64,000 bases of DNA from Thuidium tamariscinum (GCA_947034885.2 OX344751.2:41693082-41757081), one strand, 5' to 3'. Shown: positions 38,149-51,440, numbered from the stretch's first letter. Notes: generated by a model from the sequence alone, not told the origin. Made by a program: numbers and translations.

Positions 38149-38641
38149 AAGCACTTCAACAATGCGTTAAAAATGCTATAATGAATACTCCAAAGCCATA
38201 CTTAAACTCAACAAAACTTAGAAGCTATTATTACAAGATTTTATGTTATAGATATACAAGAGGAATGTCCGTCAAGGAAACACACAATTTGTCTCATTGG
38301 TCATTACATATAAACACTTTTGTAGTTGATGAGAATGCCGATATCTTAAAAGCAAAATGTTTGTAATTTCTTCAAAAAAAACTTCATCTTTTGAGCAAAC
38401 ATATTTTCCAATTTAGTGCTCATTCTTTAGAACAATTAGACTTTGAGAATACAACCTAATTATAAATTATCAATTTTTTTCTATGCTCATTCATCCACTA
38501 CCAATCTTGAATTCATATTATAGGGGAGATACTCAAAGGTACAAGAAAAACAAGTGTTGACAACGCCACTTTTAGGGCTCTTCAAAAATAGATGTAAAAT
38601 TATAGCATGTCAAGTAGCGAATGAACAATGATGTGCATGCT
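38149..38641. other. 3' flank of the arabinofuranosidase gene
   Basis: Contains the presumed 3' UTR (read leftwards). No other feature was found. Confidence 0.5.
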
Positions 38642-41600
38642 CTAAGTTGTTGACAACATTGAGGCACTTTGAGTGGCAATCACTTGCACAATTTCATGTG
38701 CTCTAAAGGTGGACTTGGTAGGTATCAACCCCAATTCTAGGGCAACAATGGAGTAGGCAGGAACATGTACCTCCATATTAGGTGCTGCATTTGTAGCCTT
38801 ACTTACTTGGGGACTCACCTATTCAACCAAAAATACGCTCTATTAGGAAAAAGAAAAGAAAAGGAAGATGAAAAAGGAAAAAAGGAAGAAAAAAATGTAT
38901 TATATATACATTGACATAACCCCCAAAGGATCAAAGATAAAAAAAGAAATTTGGAAAATGAATAATTCAATTGATAATATTGTGAAAAAAATATATTAGA
39001 ATCATTCAAATTTAATATCACTAAAATCAAATGAAAAAGATGCATATCTTAATTGCAGTATAAATAAAAATTTTAAAAACAATTGTCTCTATAAGAATAT
39101 AAGACCTAAGGTGAAAGCATCCAAAACCGTTAATGAATTGGCATTGCTCACAAGTAGATTTATATTGGAAGTATCCCCCAAATGACTAGGCTATGTAATG
39201 GTTTCAATGGCATAGGAAGTTCCACTTCAAAAATTCATAATGTTTACATGTCTTATACAAAAATTCTAATTTTTATCCTTTGAAAATTTATGATTTTTAA
39301 TTATCAATACTACTTAAACAATTTGTTTTGTTTTATTTTCTAAAAAAATTATCTCTAACCATATTTAATTGCTTCTTTTAATAGTTTTGCAATGGATATT
39401 TTCACCTTAATCAAGAGTGCTTCAAAAACTTGAGGTCTAATTTGTGCATCTTGATCTAAGAGGGAGTTAACCCTATGAAGACATTTTAAACCTAACATGT
39501 TTAATGAATGACTTCATTTCTAATTTTAGAAACAAAGAATGCACCTACGGGCCAATAATCATAATGTTTTAGTGACTACCTTGACCATGGGAACCACGTC
39601 CTCCCAAGGTTAACTAAGATAACAATTTTTTTAATTGTTTATCATCCTCTTCATTCAGTTCACATGGATGACAAGCATAAGGTAGGGGGTGTAAAAGCAA
39701 CCCTTTACCAGATGATTTGCATTTTGGGGAAGCTAAACTCCTTAAAACAATTTTTAGTAAATTTTCGTGGTAAGAAAAATAGAATTGGCATCTAACCTAA
39801 GTCATTTCATATTTTTTGAACCTTCATGGAATTAGTTATGAATTTTTGAAGTTGAAAACACAGTGGTTTCTAAAAGCGACCCTGTCCTGAAATGTACACT
39901 TCTAGTACATGTTAAAGGCAAAATCTACCAGATCGCTTTTAGAGACAGGTTGGCAATATCAACCCTCTACCTTACCTTCACAGGGCTGGTGAAGGAGTTT
40001 TCATCCATCAATGCTCCAGAAGTCATGACGGTGATGTAAGACTCCGCAGCAACAACATTGCTTGCTGATATCCCGGAAACATTCAAGCTCAGGCTCAACG
40101 CACTGTTGCCAAAGTTCACTGCCTGCATTCACGCACATTGTTTCCCACTTAAGGTGGGTACACCTAAAAGTGCCACTTTTTGATACTGTGCCTAGTAACT
40201 ATTACTCACTGGTCTTATCAAATTTTCATTTAATCTTCTTGGCAAGTGAAAGCACATTCCAAACACAGCATTTGGATAGAGTATGCAAAAGTTATGAAGG
40301 TTCAAAGTCTGTTTTTGAAAGCGCTTCAACCAAATAGGTACATAATGGAATTTAGAAATGTACAGCAACTATAGATGGCACTTTTAGGTGAGGTGCAATT
40401 TTAGGTGTACCCACCTTAGAATCCAATTCCACAAATTCACTTTCTCCTCTACTCAATCAAAATCTTGGAAACATGTTAACCCCAAAAGGACCATGGTTTT
40501 TTATTCAAAGAAATATCCAAAATTGTCACTTTGTTATTGCATTGGGTAGAATTGAAATATAAAAACGTTTTTTAAACTTTTAAGTGAACAAATCTATACT
40601 AGACTACTACAAGAATTTGTGGAAAAAACCTCATCTTGTTTAAGTATGTAGATTTGGTGCGAGATTAGATTGTTTTGAAATTAGAAGAATTGAAACGTTA
40701 GGCCCTACCCAATACTGTCAACGTAGTCTAACTTAGCTTCGTAGAAAAGGAAGTGCTGTCTAGCTTTAAAAATTTGGACCATTGGATAGTTAGTTAGGAT
40801 AGTTATTTGCATGTCAATTTTCAAAGAAAAGGGAGGTGTTCAACATATCCAAAATCACCTTGTACTCAAAGGACATCCAAAAGAAAGCAACTATATGAGC
40901 AAGATTTTTTATTTTTTTATTTTTAAAACTAGTTATTTGGAAGAATCAAAATACCAATGGTCAACAAAAAGATTTTGTTTTTCTAAAACAAGTAATCAAA
41001 ATATATATTTTCTTAAATCTCATGATTTTATAATGGAATCAAAGCTAATAGTTCTAAACTACTAATAGTTCTAAAATTGTCATTCAAGATATCAACATTC
41101 AAAGTTAATTCACAATAAAATCACACCTTACTTGACTACTTGCCCTCTTTATTAGCACACTACCTAAGTTACCCCTAAATTTCAAAGTCCCAAAACTTTT
41201 GATCTAGGCATGTGATAAAAGAAAATTATACTATCACAAAGCTAGTATAAGAGTACATCTTTGGTAAAAAATTTCACTTTCATCTGTTCAAAAATGATTT
41301 TGTATGAACATGAGCTTATTGCCCTTTAGGAGTTAAAAGTACCTATGTTTTTTTGAAAGTGGAAGTGAATTGATCAAAATCTAAATTGAAGAGTGTAGTA
41401 AGAATGATGAGGCTTTAAATCTACAACAAAACTTAAAGCCAAAAATAACTTCTCCAAAACACTTTTGCTCTCTAATGAACTAGCTCCTCCCTTGCTCTTG
41501 TAGATGTACCTTTGAAAAATATAATATCATTTTATCTCAAATGCATCAAATATTCATTTATTGATAGATATGAATTTTTTTAATAATGAAGATTTAATAG

Positions 41601-44600
41601 CCCCTTGTATATTTTACTCCCCTTATATCAATCATTCAATGTGAAAAAAATTGGTGGGTTGGGATAGTGTACCTTGACAATCAATGAATCCTTATGGCTT
41701 GAGGCATTATATGCCCGAATAACTGATGTAATAAGAGATGCAAGGTTTGTAGCTAAGTCAGCCTGTACAATTGAAGGGACCAAATGGGCACCATTAGAGC
41801 TTTTGAAAAAATGTTGCATCCAATAGCTAGGTGTCCCAAATTGTTGCCATGAATTGAATACTATTGCATCAGGATTCCATCTGTTTTCATCCAAATACAT
41901 TCAATATTATTAGAATTAAAAAAATACATCCACAATTTATTTTTATGAATTAGGTTTGCAACAAATTAAAATGGACTTGAGACTACAATATAAACATTTT
42001 CACTTTCAAGCCTTCTTGACTCCATCTTAAACGATGGAATATACATTTTGAATAATATTGGGGGAGAGATTTTAATTAAAATTACAACTAACACTACTAT
42101 AGCAAAGAATATACTTAATAATGATGTGAAGAGAAGAAACTAGAGGTTTAAATTGAGTTTTAATGATCAATGTTTAGAAATTTTTAAGCATAAAGATGAG
42201 TTAAATTGTAACAATAACAATGTATCCAAATCAAGTTTTGAGCATTGTTCATATTTAAATTTACTTGAGAGAAATGAACTATTTATTCCATTGTAAGAAT
42301 AAACATATTTGGCAATTTTGAGTAGTCAAATAGATAAGTTTTATTTTTTTCTTTCATTCTTTTTTCTTCACAACACATGCAAATGATGCAATAATGTTCA
42401 TTAATTTCTTGATATTAAATTTTGATCCTATATAAATTATATTTTTCACAATATGATCAATCAAACTTCTCACTTTAAACCATACATCTTTGGTTCTTTA
42501 AGATTAATAAATTTTTATTCACAAAAGTTCTAACAAGACCTTGAGAGGAAATACCTTCTATCATTGCTATTTACAAAGAGGGGTGCATAGCTTGCCATTT
42601 TCACCACATCACTGTTCTCATCCCACAATTCATGGTGTTAGTAATGAAGAGACAAACCAAAATGCACACTTTGATACAAATAGAATGTTTTAACCCTCAA
42701 AAGAATTAAATGATCTGACAATGATGAAGGGACCAAAATAGCTTCTACTATACCTTCATCCAATCTCACATTTCCATTGTAATAAGAGTCATTTTATCCA
42801 TCACAAGGTTAAGATCAAAATCCCCTTGATGTGAATGTTTCCAATTTGAGGATAAGAAATCTCTATCTAGATCATCATACTACTATGAAAAACATAATAA
42901 AACTTTATTTTCTCAAAATTTCCTTTCATTGATTTACTTCAACAATTATCCTCCACAAGATAGAAAGAGTCATTACCTATTGAGTTCAATTCCAATAAGG
43001 AATGCGGCTTCAGCTAATGATGCGAGCAAACTACCATGACCTGAATCAGTTCCTGTAACCGCATATTCGCTTACAAATGCCTGCCAACCCATTTCATTTA
43101 TCATGATGTTTGATTCTTCATCCATCAAGAATCTCCTCTTGCACAACTTCTTTCAATTCTTTTAAAATTTGTGAGAATTTGCCATTCTCCACAATAACGA
43201 GCAACCAAATTAAGGCTCAAAAGTTAGACATTTTTGATGAAAAGCATGTTTGGTTCTCATTGCATGCCTCTCAATGCTTATCTCAATCCTACAACTTTCA
43301 ACACTATCTAAAATAAGCTCAAAATTGTGCAAAAAGTACTGAATTTTTGAAGGGTGTTGTGAATGATGAAGGCAACTTCTAATTTCAAAGACTTTAATCC
43401 CTTGAAGGATGATGAGCACTGCAAGTGTCTAATGAAATGACTTCATTGTTCATTGTAGAAACAAAGAATGCACCTTTCGGTTCCACAATAGGAGCATTTT
43501 GGCAACTACCTTGGTCATGGGGAGCCACATCAATTGAGGGTTAATTAGATAGAACTGGGCTAATACATACCTTTGGCCCACTCCTGGAGGTGCTATCAAA
43601 CTGATGACGCATTGTAAAAAGATTGTTGGCACTTGTGTAGATCTAAACAATACAAAAACTTGTTTACGATAAGCCAATGAGAAAGTCCAACAAAATATTT
43701 TAGAATAAAGACAAGAAAATTAATCCCAAAACAAATTTGGCTTCAAAAGTTTATTCAAAGGGCTTACATGGAAGTCATAAAAGTCGGCTGGGTGGTCGAG
43801 AGGTACACTCGAGCCATCACAATTTGAAATCATTTGAATGTCGGGATACATAAGCTTGATCGCCTTATAAAATTCCATGTAATTTCCTGTTTGAGCATAA
43901 GCATAAACATAAGTATGTTTAACACTGGAGGCATTGTTTTACCCCTAAAATCTAAAAGCAGGTTTTCCAGCTTTTGGTCAACTGTTGTAACTTGACTTTG
44001 CTATTTTACTGTGTGCACATTATTGTTTGGGTGGTACTTTTCATTACAAATCTAAGAATACAAATTGCCCCTAAATCCAATATTTGAAAACACATTTGAT
44101 GAAACCCAAATTGATAATTTCTTGCAAGAATATTCAACACCCTAAGTGAAGCTGCTGTGTGGCATTAGTTTAAGAAGGGTCAGTCTCTTAAAAGGGGCTA
44201 ATGAGGAATGCATCTCCTCTGATTCACCTTTTCACTTAAGTTTTAAAACCATCACAGTTGCAAATACATGCTCTCCTTCACTATTTTTCATTTTAATGTT
44301 ATTCATATGATTCCCACAGCTCAAGCTATATGAGGAATTCAAGCTAGCTCTATAGGAGAGGGCTCATAAACCGCTCATGCTTTTGCACCTGCCCATTAGG
44401 AGGCTCTGAAATGGATCATTTACTGTGAGAAAATGAATTCTGGATTATATTGAAGCATGCTAAGACTTTGTTTTCACTAATTGAATGGATGGTTTCAGAG
44501 TCCCAATGGCTTCATTCTCAACTAAGTGGTTAGGTGTCTCTTGATTATATTTAAAATAAGAATTAGTTGTTGAACCACCTTCTGTCAAGTGTTCAAAAAT

Positions 44601-47600
44601 CTGAAATATGATTTATTCAAGAATTCATTTCAGTTTTAGAAAGGAACGCTTTTAGAAACAAATGCTATTACTTTTTACATGTTGCAGTGCTAGTTTTTGA
44701 AGCAAGCCAGATTTTTTTTCAAACTGCACATGTATGGGTTTGCAAGGCCTACTGATCACAGATAGGGCCCTATGCCAGACTGTGTTTGAAAATTCATAAC
44801 TAATTCAATAATGCTTCAAAAAATATGAAACAACCTGTGTTAGATTCCTCGTTTATTTCTCTTTCACTGAAAAATGAGCGGAAAATATTACCATCCAAAC
44901 AAATACATGAAAAAGGCGGACCAGCCCTTAGATGAACGGTTTATGAGCCTCCTCCCCTATCTAAAAATTCGATGGCCGGCTTCAAGAAAAGGGTTGAGTT
45001 ATGAAAAAAAATTCTTTACCTTTGTAATAAGGTTTGTAGCAGTCTTCATTACCAATTGCCACATATTCAAGTTGAAAAGGGGCAGGATGTCCCATTGAAG
45101 CTCGCACGGCCCCCCAAGTTGAGTTCACAGGTCCTCTTGCAAACTCAATGCCATCCAATACATCCTGCTCCACCAAATCATTGCAAAAGAAAAATTGTCT
45201 AAACCCACAGCTGCAATATTGTGCTAAAACTTGCTGTGAAATTGCATGGTCGTAATCAATAATATGGTGTGTAAACTGCAAGTGTGTTGAATAACCCCAA
45301 ATTCAAGTGACACTCAAGTACTGAAAGCTTGCAAAACTAGGAATAGTAGTGTATATATATCTGAGGTTGATGGACTGAAATTTATTACTAAAATATGAGG
45401 TTTATGATGTCAGAATCATTTAGTAAAGCCAATTAGAACCCTGATATGTGAATTTACCTGAACAAACGGACCGATCAACTCTGTTGGAACCGATTCATCG
45501 TGACTGATGCCTGGAAGTCCCATTTTCATGGAAAGAAATGAATGAGCTCACTGAAATATAATTTTTCTTAAAGACTACTTTTGAAATGACAAAAAACCAA
45601 AACCGTAGTTCGTATATTACACACCCCAAAATTCTAAAATTGCAGTAAGAAATTGCAAAAGAAGTTGACAGTCTACTATGCATGCATGCATAAAATCGTG
45701 GCAAAAAAACCCCACTCGGAGTTTTGACTAAGGTTTTTCTTTTACCATATTTTGTTTTAGTGGTTGTGTCGCGACTTGTCAAGATTTAATTGACTCACGT
45801 GCACAAACAGAAGCGATGCAACATGAAGAGCGTTATGGAAATTGAAAGTGAGGTTCCATACCGTTGTTGAAGACCCAAATGGGTGCTGCTCCCAGATCCT
45901 CGGCCAGCTGCAACGATGATAGTCCACAAAATAATGTTTAATTAGGAGAATTGAAAATGTCACAAACAAAAGTAGTGTTTGATGGGGTTGCAAAGAGACA
46001 TCGTCGGAGACTCAAACAAGTTGATTCAATAAGGGTGTCAACAAGGTGGAAGAATTGTCTTTTGCAATGTGAGAAAATGCTCACTACAATGGAAATCCAC
46101 ATTGAAAAAACCCTTTCCAGATGATGGTTTTGTGTAATCTCTGCGTTTTTTTGAACACGGTTATGTTCTATCTGCATTATTTAATACCCAATTGTGTAAG
46201 TTTCAGCCTAGATTTAACACAAAAACCCTCATCTGGAATGGGTTTTTCAGTGTGGATTTCTACTGGTGCGTGCTCAAATGAAACTAGAAAGACTATCAGC
46301 ATGAGGGCTAAGTATAATTGACAAGAATTTGGGGCTTCGAAGAATATCACACGAGTGACTCAAAATGGAATGAAAGAAGAAATATTGTGCACGAAAATAC
46401 CTCATGCATGATATGAGCAGACTGACTAACCTGGAGGCCCTCAAAGTACCCAAAGCCATCATCGGACCAGTAATTCCACACATCGCCATAATGTCCCGGC
46501 CGATTTTCATAAGGCCCTACGGAATCACGCCACCGGAAAGCATTGGACAATTGGACTCCCTCCACGTAGCACCCACCTGCGCATTGAGGCAAGAATTCAA
46601 GCCTAAAATCATTGGTGACATACCCTCAGACACCACCACCACCACATTCTTCAGACTTCGGTCTCCAAGGACCTTGGAATCAAAAGCACCATTTGAGAAC
46701 TAGAATCGCAATTATGGATTACATAATGCTGCAGATTTGAGAGAGGCTTGAGAGCATTATCAGAAGTAATGCCTTGAGCTGCTCGACGCAATCGAGAATA
46801 CTCAGTTTTGTTTGATATTTTGGTTGTCTGATTAAAGGATTTAAACTAAGAGAAGATATGGAATGAAGTCGTATGTGAAATAATAACCAATGCCTTTGAA
46901 CATTTGACTCTGCATTATGAGTGAGAAGGTTTATGCATGTGAGAAGATAAAAACTCAAGATTGATAATAAGGTTTGTGCATCCAAAATTTTTCACCTAAA
47001 ATGTATATCATGTTTTCATTTGAAGTGACGGTTCCGAGTACACATACCGTGCCGACAATGGATCACCCTCTTACAACAACTATCATTTATTGTAATCTTG
47101 TAACTACTTCAATTCTACTTTTTAATCTTATTAACATAATGCTTTGGAATGGGGAGGGAACATCCTACTTGCCGCTAAAGAGAGTAATGAAAATATATAC
47201 ACAAGTATTCGAGTTTGCGAATGATGACTAACCAGGAAACCGAAAGAAACCAGGTTTCAAATCAGAGATCATCTCTGCAAGCTCCTTCCGGAATCCATGT
47301 CCCTGCACATTCAACCAAAACTACAACATCAAAAACTTCGGGAAACAAGAGGAAGAAACAGGGTTTGTTGAAATTCATAGAAATTTCATGATGCTATCAT
47401 TTGTTTCCGTAACCCCCATTCCATTTCTGTTCCAGAGGTGGCAACCAACATTGGATACCGAGAGGATTCTTCAGCATTACGGTCTTTAGTTTTAACCCTC
47501 AATTGAGCATGATTGAACAAGACCCAAATCAATTTAAAAATCAAATTTCAAATCAAGTTTTACCAAATTGCCTCCCATTCTTGGAGACGATACCTTGAAC

Positions 47601-49759
47601 TTACTCCATTCATGCCCTTGATTTCTCACCTTGAAAGTGTCGGTAGGCATTGCGGAAACTTGGTCCACCGAGAAGACGCCCCTCGTGCCACTAGTTAATG
47701 ACAACCTTGCGTTGTGATCGGTTGATTTTGCTGTCAACACAACCGAATACTTGCCCCAATGTGTACCCCCTTTCACACTACCGACACAGCACCCTAACTC
47801 ACGTCAATCTCTCACAAAAACATTCGAAGAAGAACTTGGAGAGATTCTTTCCCAAAGACTGTTGACCGTCCATGTGTTCAAATTTTTTTATAAATGTATC
47901 AAGATTCAAAAATTTCATAAATTTGCATAAGCAAGATAATTTTTCTCATAACAGAATATTTTTTTGGCATCGTGCAAAACTGATATTCTACGGGAATTGG
48001 GCTACAGTGAATACAAGGACCGTAACACTCTTGAATGAGGGCAAAATGACTATGCAATTTCTTTTTGTACCCTGAAATTATTGAGCAAGAAGTGGATCAA
48101 ATATTGTAACGCACATTTCACGAGTCCTCCTGTTGCTTGCAACACAGAAAACCTGGATTTCATTGCTGAAAACACAAACACAGGTGATGTCGAAGCGCTC
48201 ACCTGATATACTCTTGAGCCAGTACAGTACCGTCTGCAGATGTGAATGAAATTCGGAGACTGAAATGCGCTGCAGATTTCGCCCAGAGTTCCACGAGGTA
48301 AGTGGAGCCCGTCACTATGCTCTGCAGATGGATCCCACAGCAACAATGAAGATTAAAAATTCAACTTTTTATGTGTACTGTAGTACCATGTAGTATAAAA
48401 TAGTAACCGTGACTATCTCTCATGGGCTAATCAAAAGGAAACTAGAACCCAAAATCCTTCTCCTCATTCCAAGCACTTAAATCAACCAAAAAATACAGGT
48501 TTGAACATGGTTCCTTCATAACAACGAAGCATGTTCGTCCAAAAATGCTCTCAAAATGATCACAACCTCAATGGAGCTTATTTTTGTTTAAGGTAAGTGA
48601 GCCCATTGCAGGCCAATTCGGAGCAAGCCCATTGCAGGCAAAATTATATTAGTGGTGCAAATTTAAGTTCTGAAATGTAAACAACTCATATAATTCTGCC
48701 TGGAATGGGCTTGCAATGGGCTCACTTACCTTGAAGAAGTGGAAACCAAGCATTGGAGGTGAAGAACATGGTTATATCTCATAATCTTCTTCTTCTTTTA
48801 ACGTCATGGGGTCTTTCTTTTTTAGACCCTTAATTAAACATGATTGAATAAAGAACAGCCTTGTGTTGTTATGGAAACAACTAAACTGATAAGTATGATT
48901 TGCAGGTAACCCTGGTTGACTAACCATGCCCCAGAATCCAGGGTTAGCGGTACCAACGCCACCAGTGGGACAGGCGTTGGATTGGTCGTTGGAGTCGCAT
49001 AAAACTTGGATTTTGAGAGCAACAGGGTTCCGGTCGAAAGGGGAGGAGCGTTCCGTGCCGAGGGTGACTTGGGAATCGGTGCCCAGTTTGTACCACGGGT
49101 TGAAAATGGAGGGCGTGTTTGAGCCTCCTGCCTCAAAACCTGAACAAGCGAAGCACCAAAAAAACAAAAAATAATGAACTTTGCTACGTTATTTCTACCG
49201 TAAAAGTATTATTGTAAATGGCAGTTCTATGGAATAAACAGCCATGAAAAACAGGCAAGTTTACACTACTATGAAGGCTAAGTATCCCGATTTCCACAAG
49301 ATGGAGGTAAATAATATGCTTTCACAAAGAGAGAAGACAACATATGTAAAAACTTGATAAAGATTTGGATGTTAAAAGGGTTCATTTTTATGAGGTTAAA
49401 GGGAGTCAGAGATGAGACCTCGGTTCTGCACAAGCTCTGCCCAAAGGCCTCCGCTTCCGGCATGGTTAATCTCCTGCAAATCGCTCAGAAATAGTGGGCA
49501 GCACTAGTTCAGTGAGCTAATAAATCAGAGAGCCGAACTTGCAAAACTCACGTAGAAAACGCAACTTGGGGAAATCAACTGGACTTTGGACGATTCCTAC
49601 CTCGAAGAAAATACCAAAAAGAGTAGATGGCATTTGTCTTCCCGGGTCTGAGGCATTCACTTTGAGAGTCACGGTCGGAGTGGCTTGCGCAAGTGCAGGC
49701 ACCACGGAGGGGAAAGTGAACGCAACAGCCAGTATACATAGCCATCTGGTGGTCATCAT
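38642..49759 (-). CDS. ASD1: Alpha-L-arabinofuranosidase, GH51, complete, 17 exons, 679 aa
   Basis: Secreted glycoside hydrolase that releases terminal arabinofuranose from arabinan, arabinoxylan and arabinogalactan in the cell wall. Exons (5'->3' on minus): 49759-49601, 49473-49419, 49139-48925, 48321-48203, 47777-47630, 47302-47233, 46576-46431, 45907-45862, 45510-45458, 45164-45020, 43886-43768, 43642-43571, 43080-42977, 42611-42555, 41880-41673, 40122-39976, 38818-38642. All phases close (2040 nt); Arabidopsis ASD1 is about the same length. A signal peptide covers about residues 1-25 (hydrophobic LCILAVAFTFPSVVPALAQA). Motifs: FGIFFEEINHAGSGGLWAEL, GFEAGGSNTPS, FRFPGGCYVEG, the acid/base Glu in AIGNED (E377) and the nucleophile Glu in FVSEYAVTG (E454). 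The C-terminal beta domain is in the last two exons (ALEL end). Two ATGs are adjacent (49759, 49756); the first was used. The symbol is by family resemblance. Introns carry several miniature inverted-repeat elements listed separately. The last two exons, not part of any long ORF, were found by conserved AVNFG and VPAYSIVALEL-type blocks. Confidence 0.94.
39467..39613. mobile_element. Short TTAA-flanked element in arabinofuranosidase last intron
   Basis: Begins TTAACCCTATGAAG and ends CCCAAGGTTAA, 147 bp. The interior (ATGACTTCATTTCTAATT, then AGAAACAAAGAATGCACCT) matches 43394-43544. Confidence 0.65.
39678..39974. mobile_element. TA-flanked MITE whose end forms a splice donor
   Basis: The left end TAAGGTAGGGGGT is mirrored by ACCCTCTACCTTA at the right. 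Its right edge touches exon 16 of the arabinofuranosidase gene: on the minus strand exon end GTGAAG is followed by G then TAAGGTAGAGGG, so donor positions +2 to +6 lie in the element. Confidence 0.75.
40150..40418. mobile_element. TA-flanked MITE with AGGTAGGTACACCC ends, copy 2 (in intron)
   Basis: The left end TAAGGTGGGTACACCTAAAA is mirrored by TTTTAGGTGTACCCACCTTA. It lies 27 bp from exon 16 of the arabinofuranosidase gene, on the acceptor side. Confidence 0.82.
40476..41336. mobile_element. TTAA-flanked element, 861 bp, in arabinofuranosidase intron 15
   Basis: Begins TTAACCCCAAAAGGACCATGG and ends GCCCTTTAGGAGTTAA. The outer ~20 bp resemble the ends of the element at 57350, but the interiors are not visibly alike. 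No coding content. Confidence 0.7.
43394..43544. mobile_element. Short TTAA-flanked element in arabinofuranosidase intron 12
   Basis: Begins TTAATCCCTTGAAGG and ends CAATTGAGGGTTAA, 151 bp, with the same interior as 39467-39613. Confidence 0.65.
46083..46268. mobile_element. Foldback MITE in arabinofuranosidase intron 7
   Basis: Arms of about 55 bp: GGAAATCCACATTGAAAAAA, then CCAGATGATGGTTTTGTGT, pair with the right arm whose complement reads GAAATCCACACTGAAAAACC then CCAGATGAGGGTTTTTGTGT. Confidence 0.75.
48588..48735. mobile_element. Foldback MITE with AAGGTAAGTGAGCCC ends in arabinofuranosidase intron 3
   Basis: The left arm AAGGTAAGTGAGCCCATTGC is mirrored exactly by GCAATGGGCTCACTTACCTT at the right. 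The left arm has about 15 extra bases before the shared AGCCCATTGCAGGC block. Its ends contain GGTAAGT, the splice-donor consensus, in both directions. Confidence 0.8.
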
Positions 49760-51113
49760 TTACATGCCAAAAAATCATGTTTGTTGATTAGGTCTAAACA
49801 AATCGTTTTAAAGAAATACAATCACCAAGACATACACATGAAGCTCTCTCCATGAGACACTGTATAATCATAATATTTGCAATCAAAACTTAAGATTGAC
49901 GATACCAAAACTGTAAGAGACCTGATGCTGTCTACAGCTACTGATGTTTGAATGCAATCTGCGTTGTCTACCGTCGTTTCAATAGTGGTCACTCCCCCAT
50001 CCACAAACACACTTTGAAATTGCATAAATGATTCATTAATATTGATTAAAAAATTGATCTCAATCAACAGACTTGGCTCTTGAACCCCAACGAAAATCTC
50101 TCCCCACTGCAATTTATGCCATCCAAAAATCACTGTTCATTTCAAATGTTGTTTCCACTCTACCTTTCACTGATGTCTTTGCAGGGAATGGATGATGGCT
50201 TACCCTGTACTGATGCCTGCACGGCGATGTCGTGCACTCAAATCCCGCATATTGGCAATCATTGCCGTCGTAAATTCCATTCAACCAACAACTGTAGTGG
50301 AACTGACTGTACCGTCTCCACAGAATCCTCGTATTCCACGCCACAAGAGCTGCCACAGTGCCACACCCAAAAGAGAGTTTGAATTCCACAGGAAAGTCGC
50401 AATAACAACCTCAGAGCTAGTGTCGTCGAAGGCTGAGTTCATCTCCAAATACAGCCTTGCACATCAATTTCACTCTAAATTTCCTCGATAATCTGAAACA
50501 TCGGCGGATACAATCTGTAAAGTAGAGGATACTAAACCCCTACGAACCAGATCCTGTAACATCTACTGTTGAATCAGTAATTCATCTCTTCCAATCAACA
50601 CAAACAATTCATCTCTTTGAATCAATACTTGGATGGCCTTCAAATGGCAACCATTCAAGGTAAAGCATTACTTGGCTAAACGTCTCTCACCGCTGATCTT
50701 CTACTGAAAATGGCGTTCTCTACAATCTCACTTCGAATATTGGCAAAAGAAATTCATACACACTGAAGAAGAATCGATGAAAGTACCCAAAGAGATTTCT
50801 CGACCCAGTGAACTCTACTAAGGAATCTCGTAATGTAATCACTCTCCTACAGATCGGTTAAAATGCTTCAAGATGGACAGAAAGAGTATCCCCTACCTTA
50901 CCATCTGCTTCCGGACATTTCCAGTGCAACAATTCACGTCAAGAATGACAAGGAACAGCGACCCCTTTGAGCTGTACACATGAGCTTCGAATAGAGCGTG
51001 CAAGGAACGACACCGTGAACATGAATAATTGTGAAAAGAGACAGCGAGAAAAAATCTTTAGGGCTTCACATTGCTTCCATGTATTCTGTTGTCTGACAAC
51101 AGGGGAAGCTAAT
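49760..51113 (-). promoter_or_regulatory. Upstream region of arabinofuranosidase gene
   Basis: Less AT-rich than flanking repeat DNA up to about 51500, consistent with promoter and leader. No open frame is family-like; a 5' UTR intron cannot be excluded. Confidence 0.4.
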
Positions 51114-51440
51114 CTTGAACCCTACCATGTCCTAATTCTGCCACATTTCTGCTAATGCAGACACTCTCACAACTGATACCCTTGCCCGTTTGCAAATTAC
51201 AATTGAAATCTAGTTACAATTCCGAAGAAGCAACAACGGCACTGCCGTCGAGAAGTCCTGAAAACTTAACAATGGAAAAACCTTGAAACCCACAATGCGC
51301 TAATTCTGCCTCATTTCTTCTATTGCAGGCGCACACACTACCTCACCCCGTTTGCAAATTGCAGTCGCTTAGCTCACTGCAAATCCGAAACAGCAACAAT
51401 GGCTCTGCCCTCGGAAATCTCAGAAGAGATTTCTTAACAA
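51114..51440. repeat. Two degenerate tandem repeats of ~165 bp
   Basis: Units at about 51114 and 51283 share TTGAACCC, CTAATTCTGCC-CATTTCT, TTGCAGGC/ATGCAGAC, CCCGTTTGCAAATT, CGAA-AGCAACAA and GGC-CTGCC-TCG in the same order. Confidence 0.75.

Noticed and set aside
43770-43815. tRNA-like string (GGTGGTCGAGAGG)
   Set aside because: It is the complement of arabinofuranosidase exon 11 coding sequence and has no full cloverleaf.
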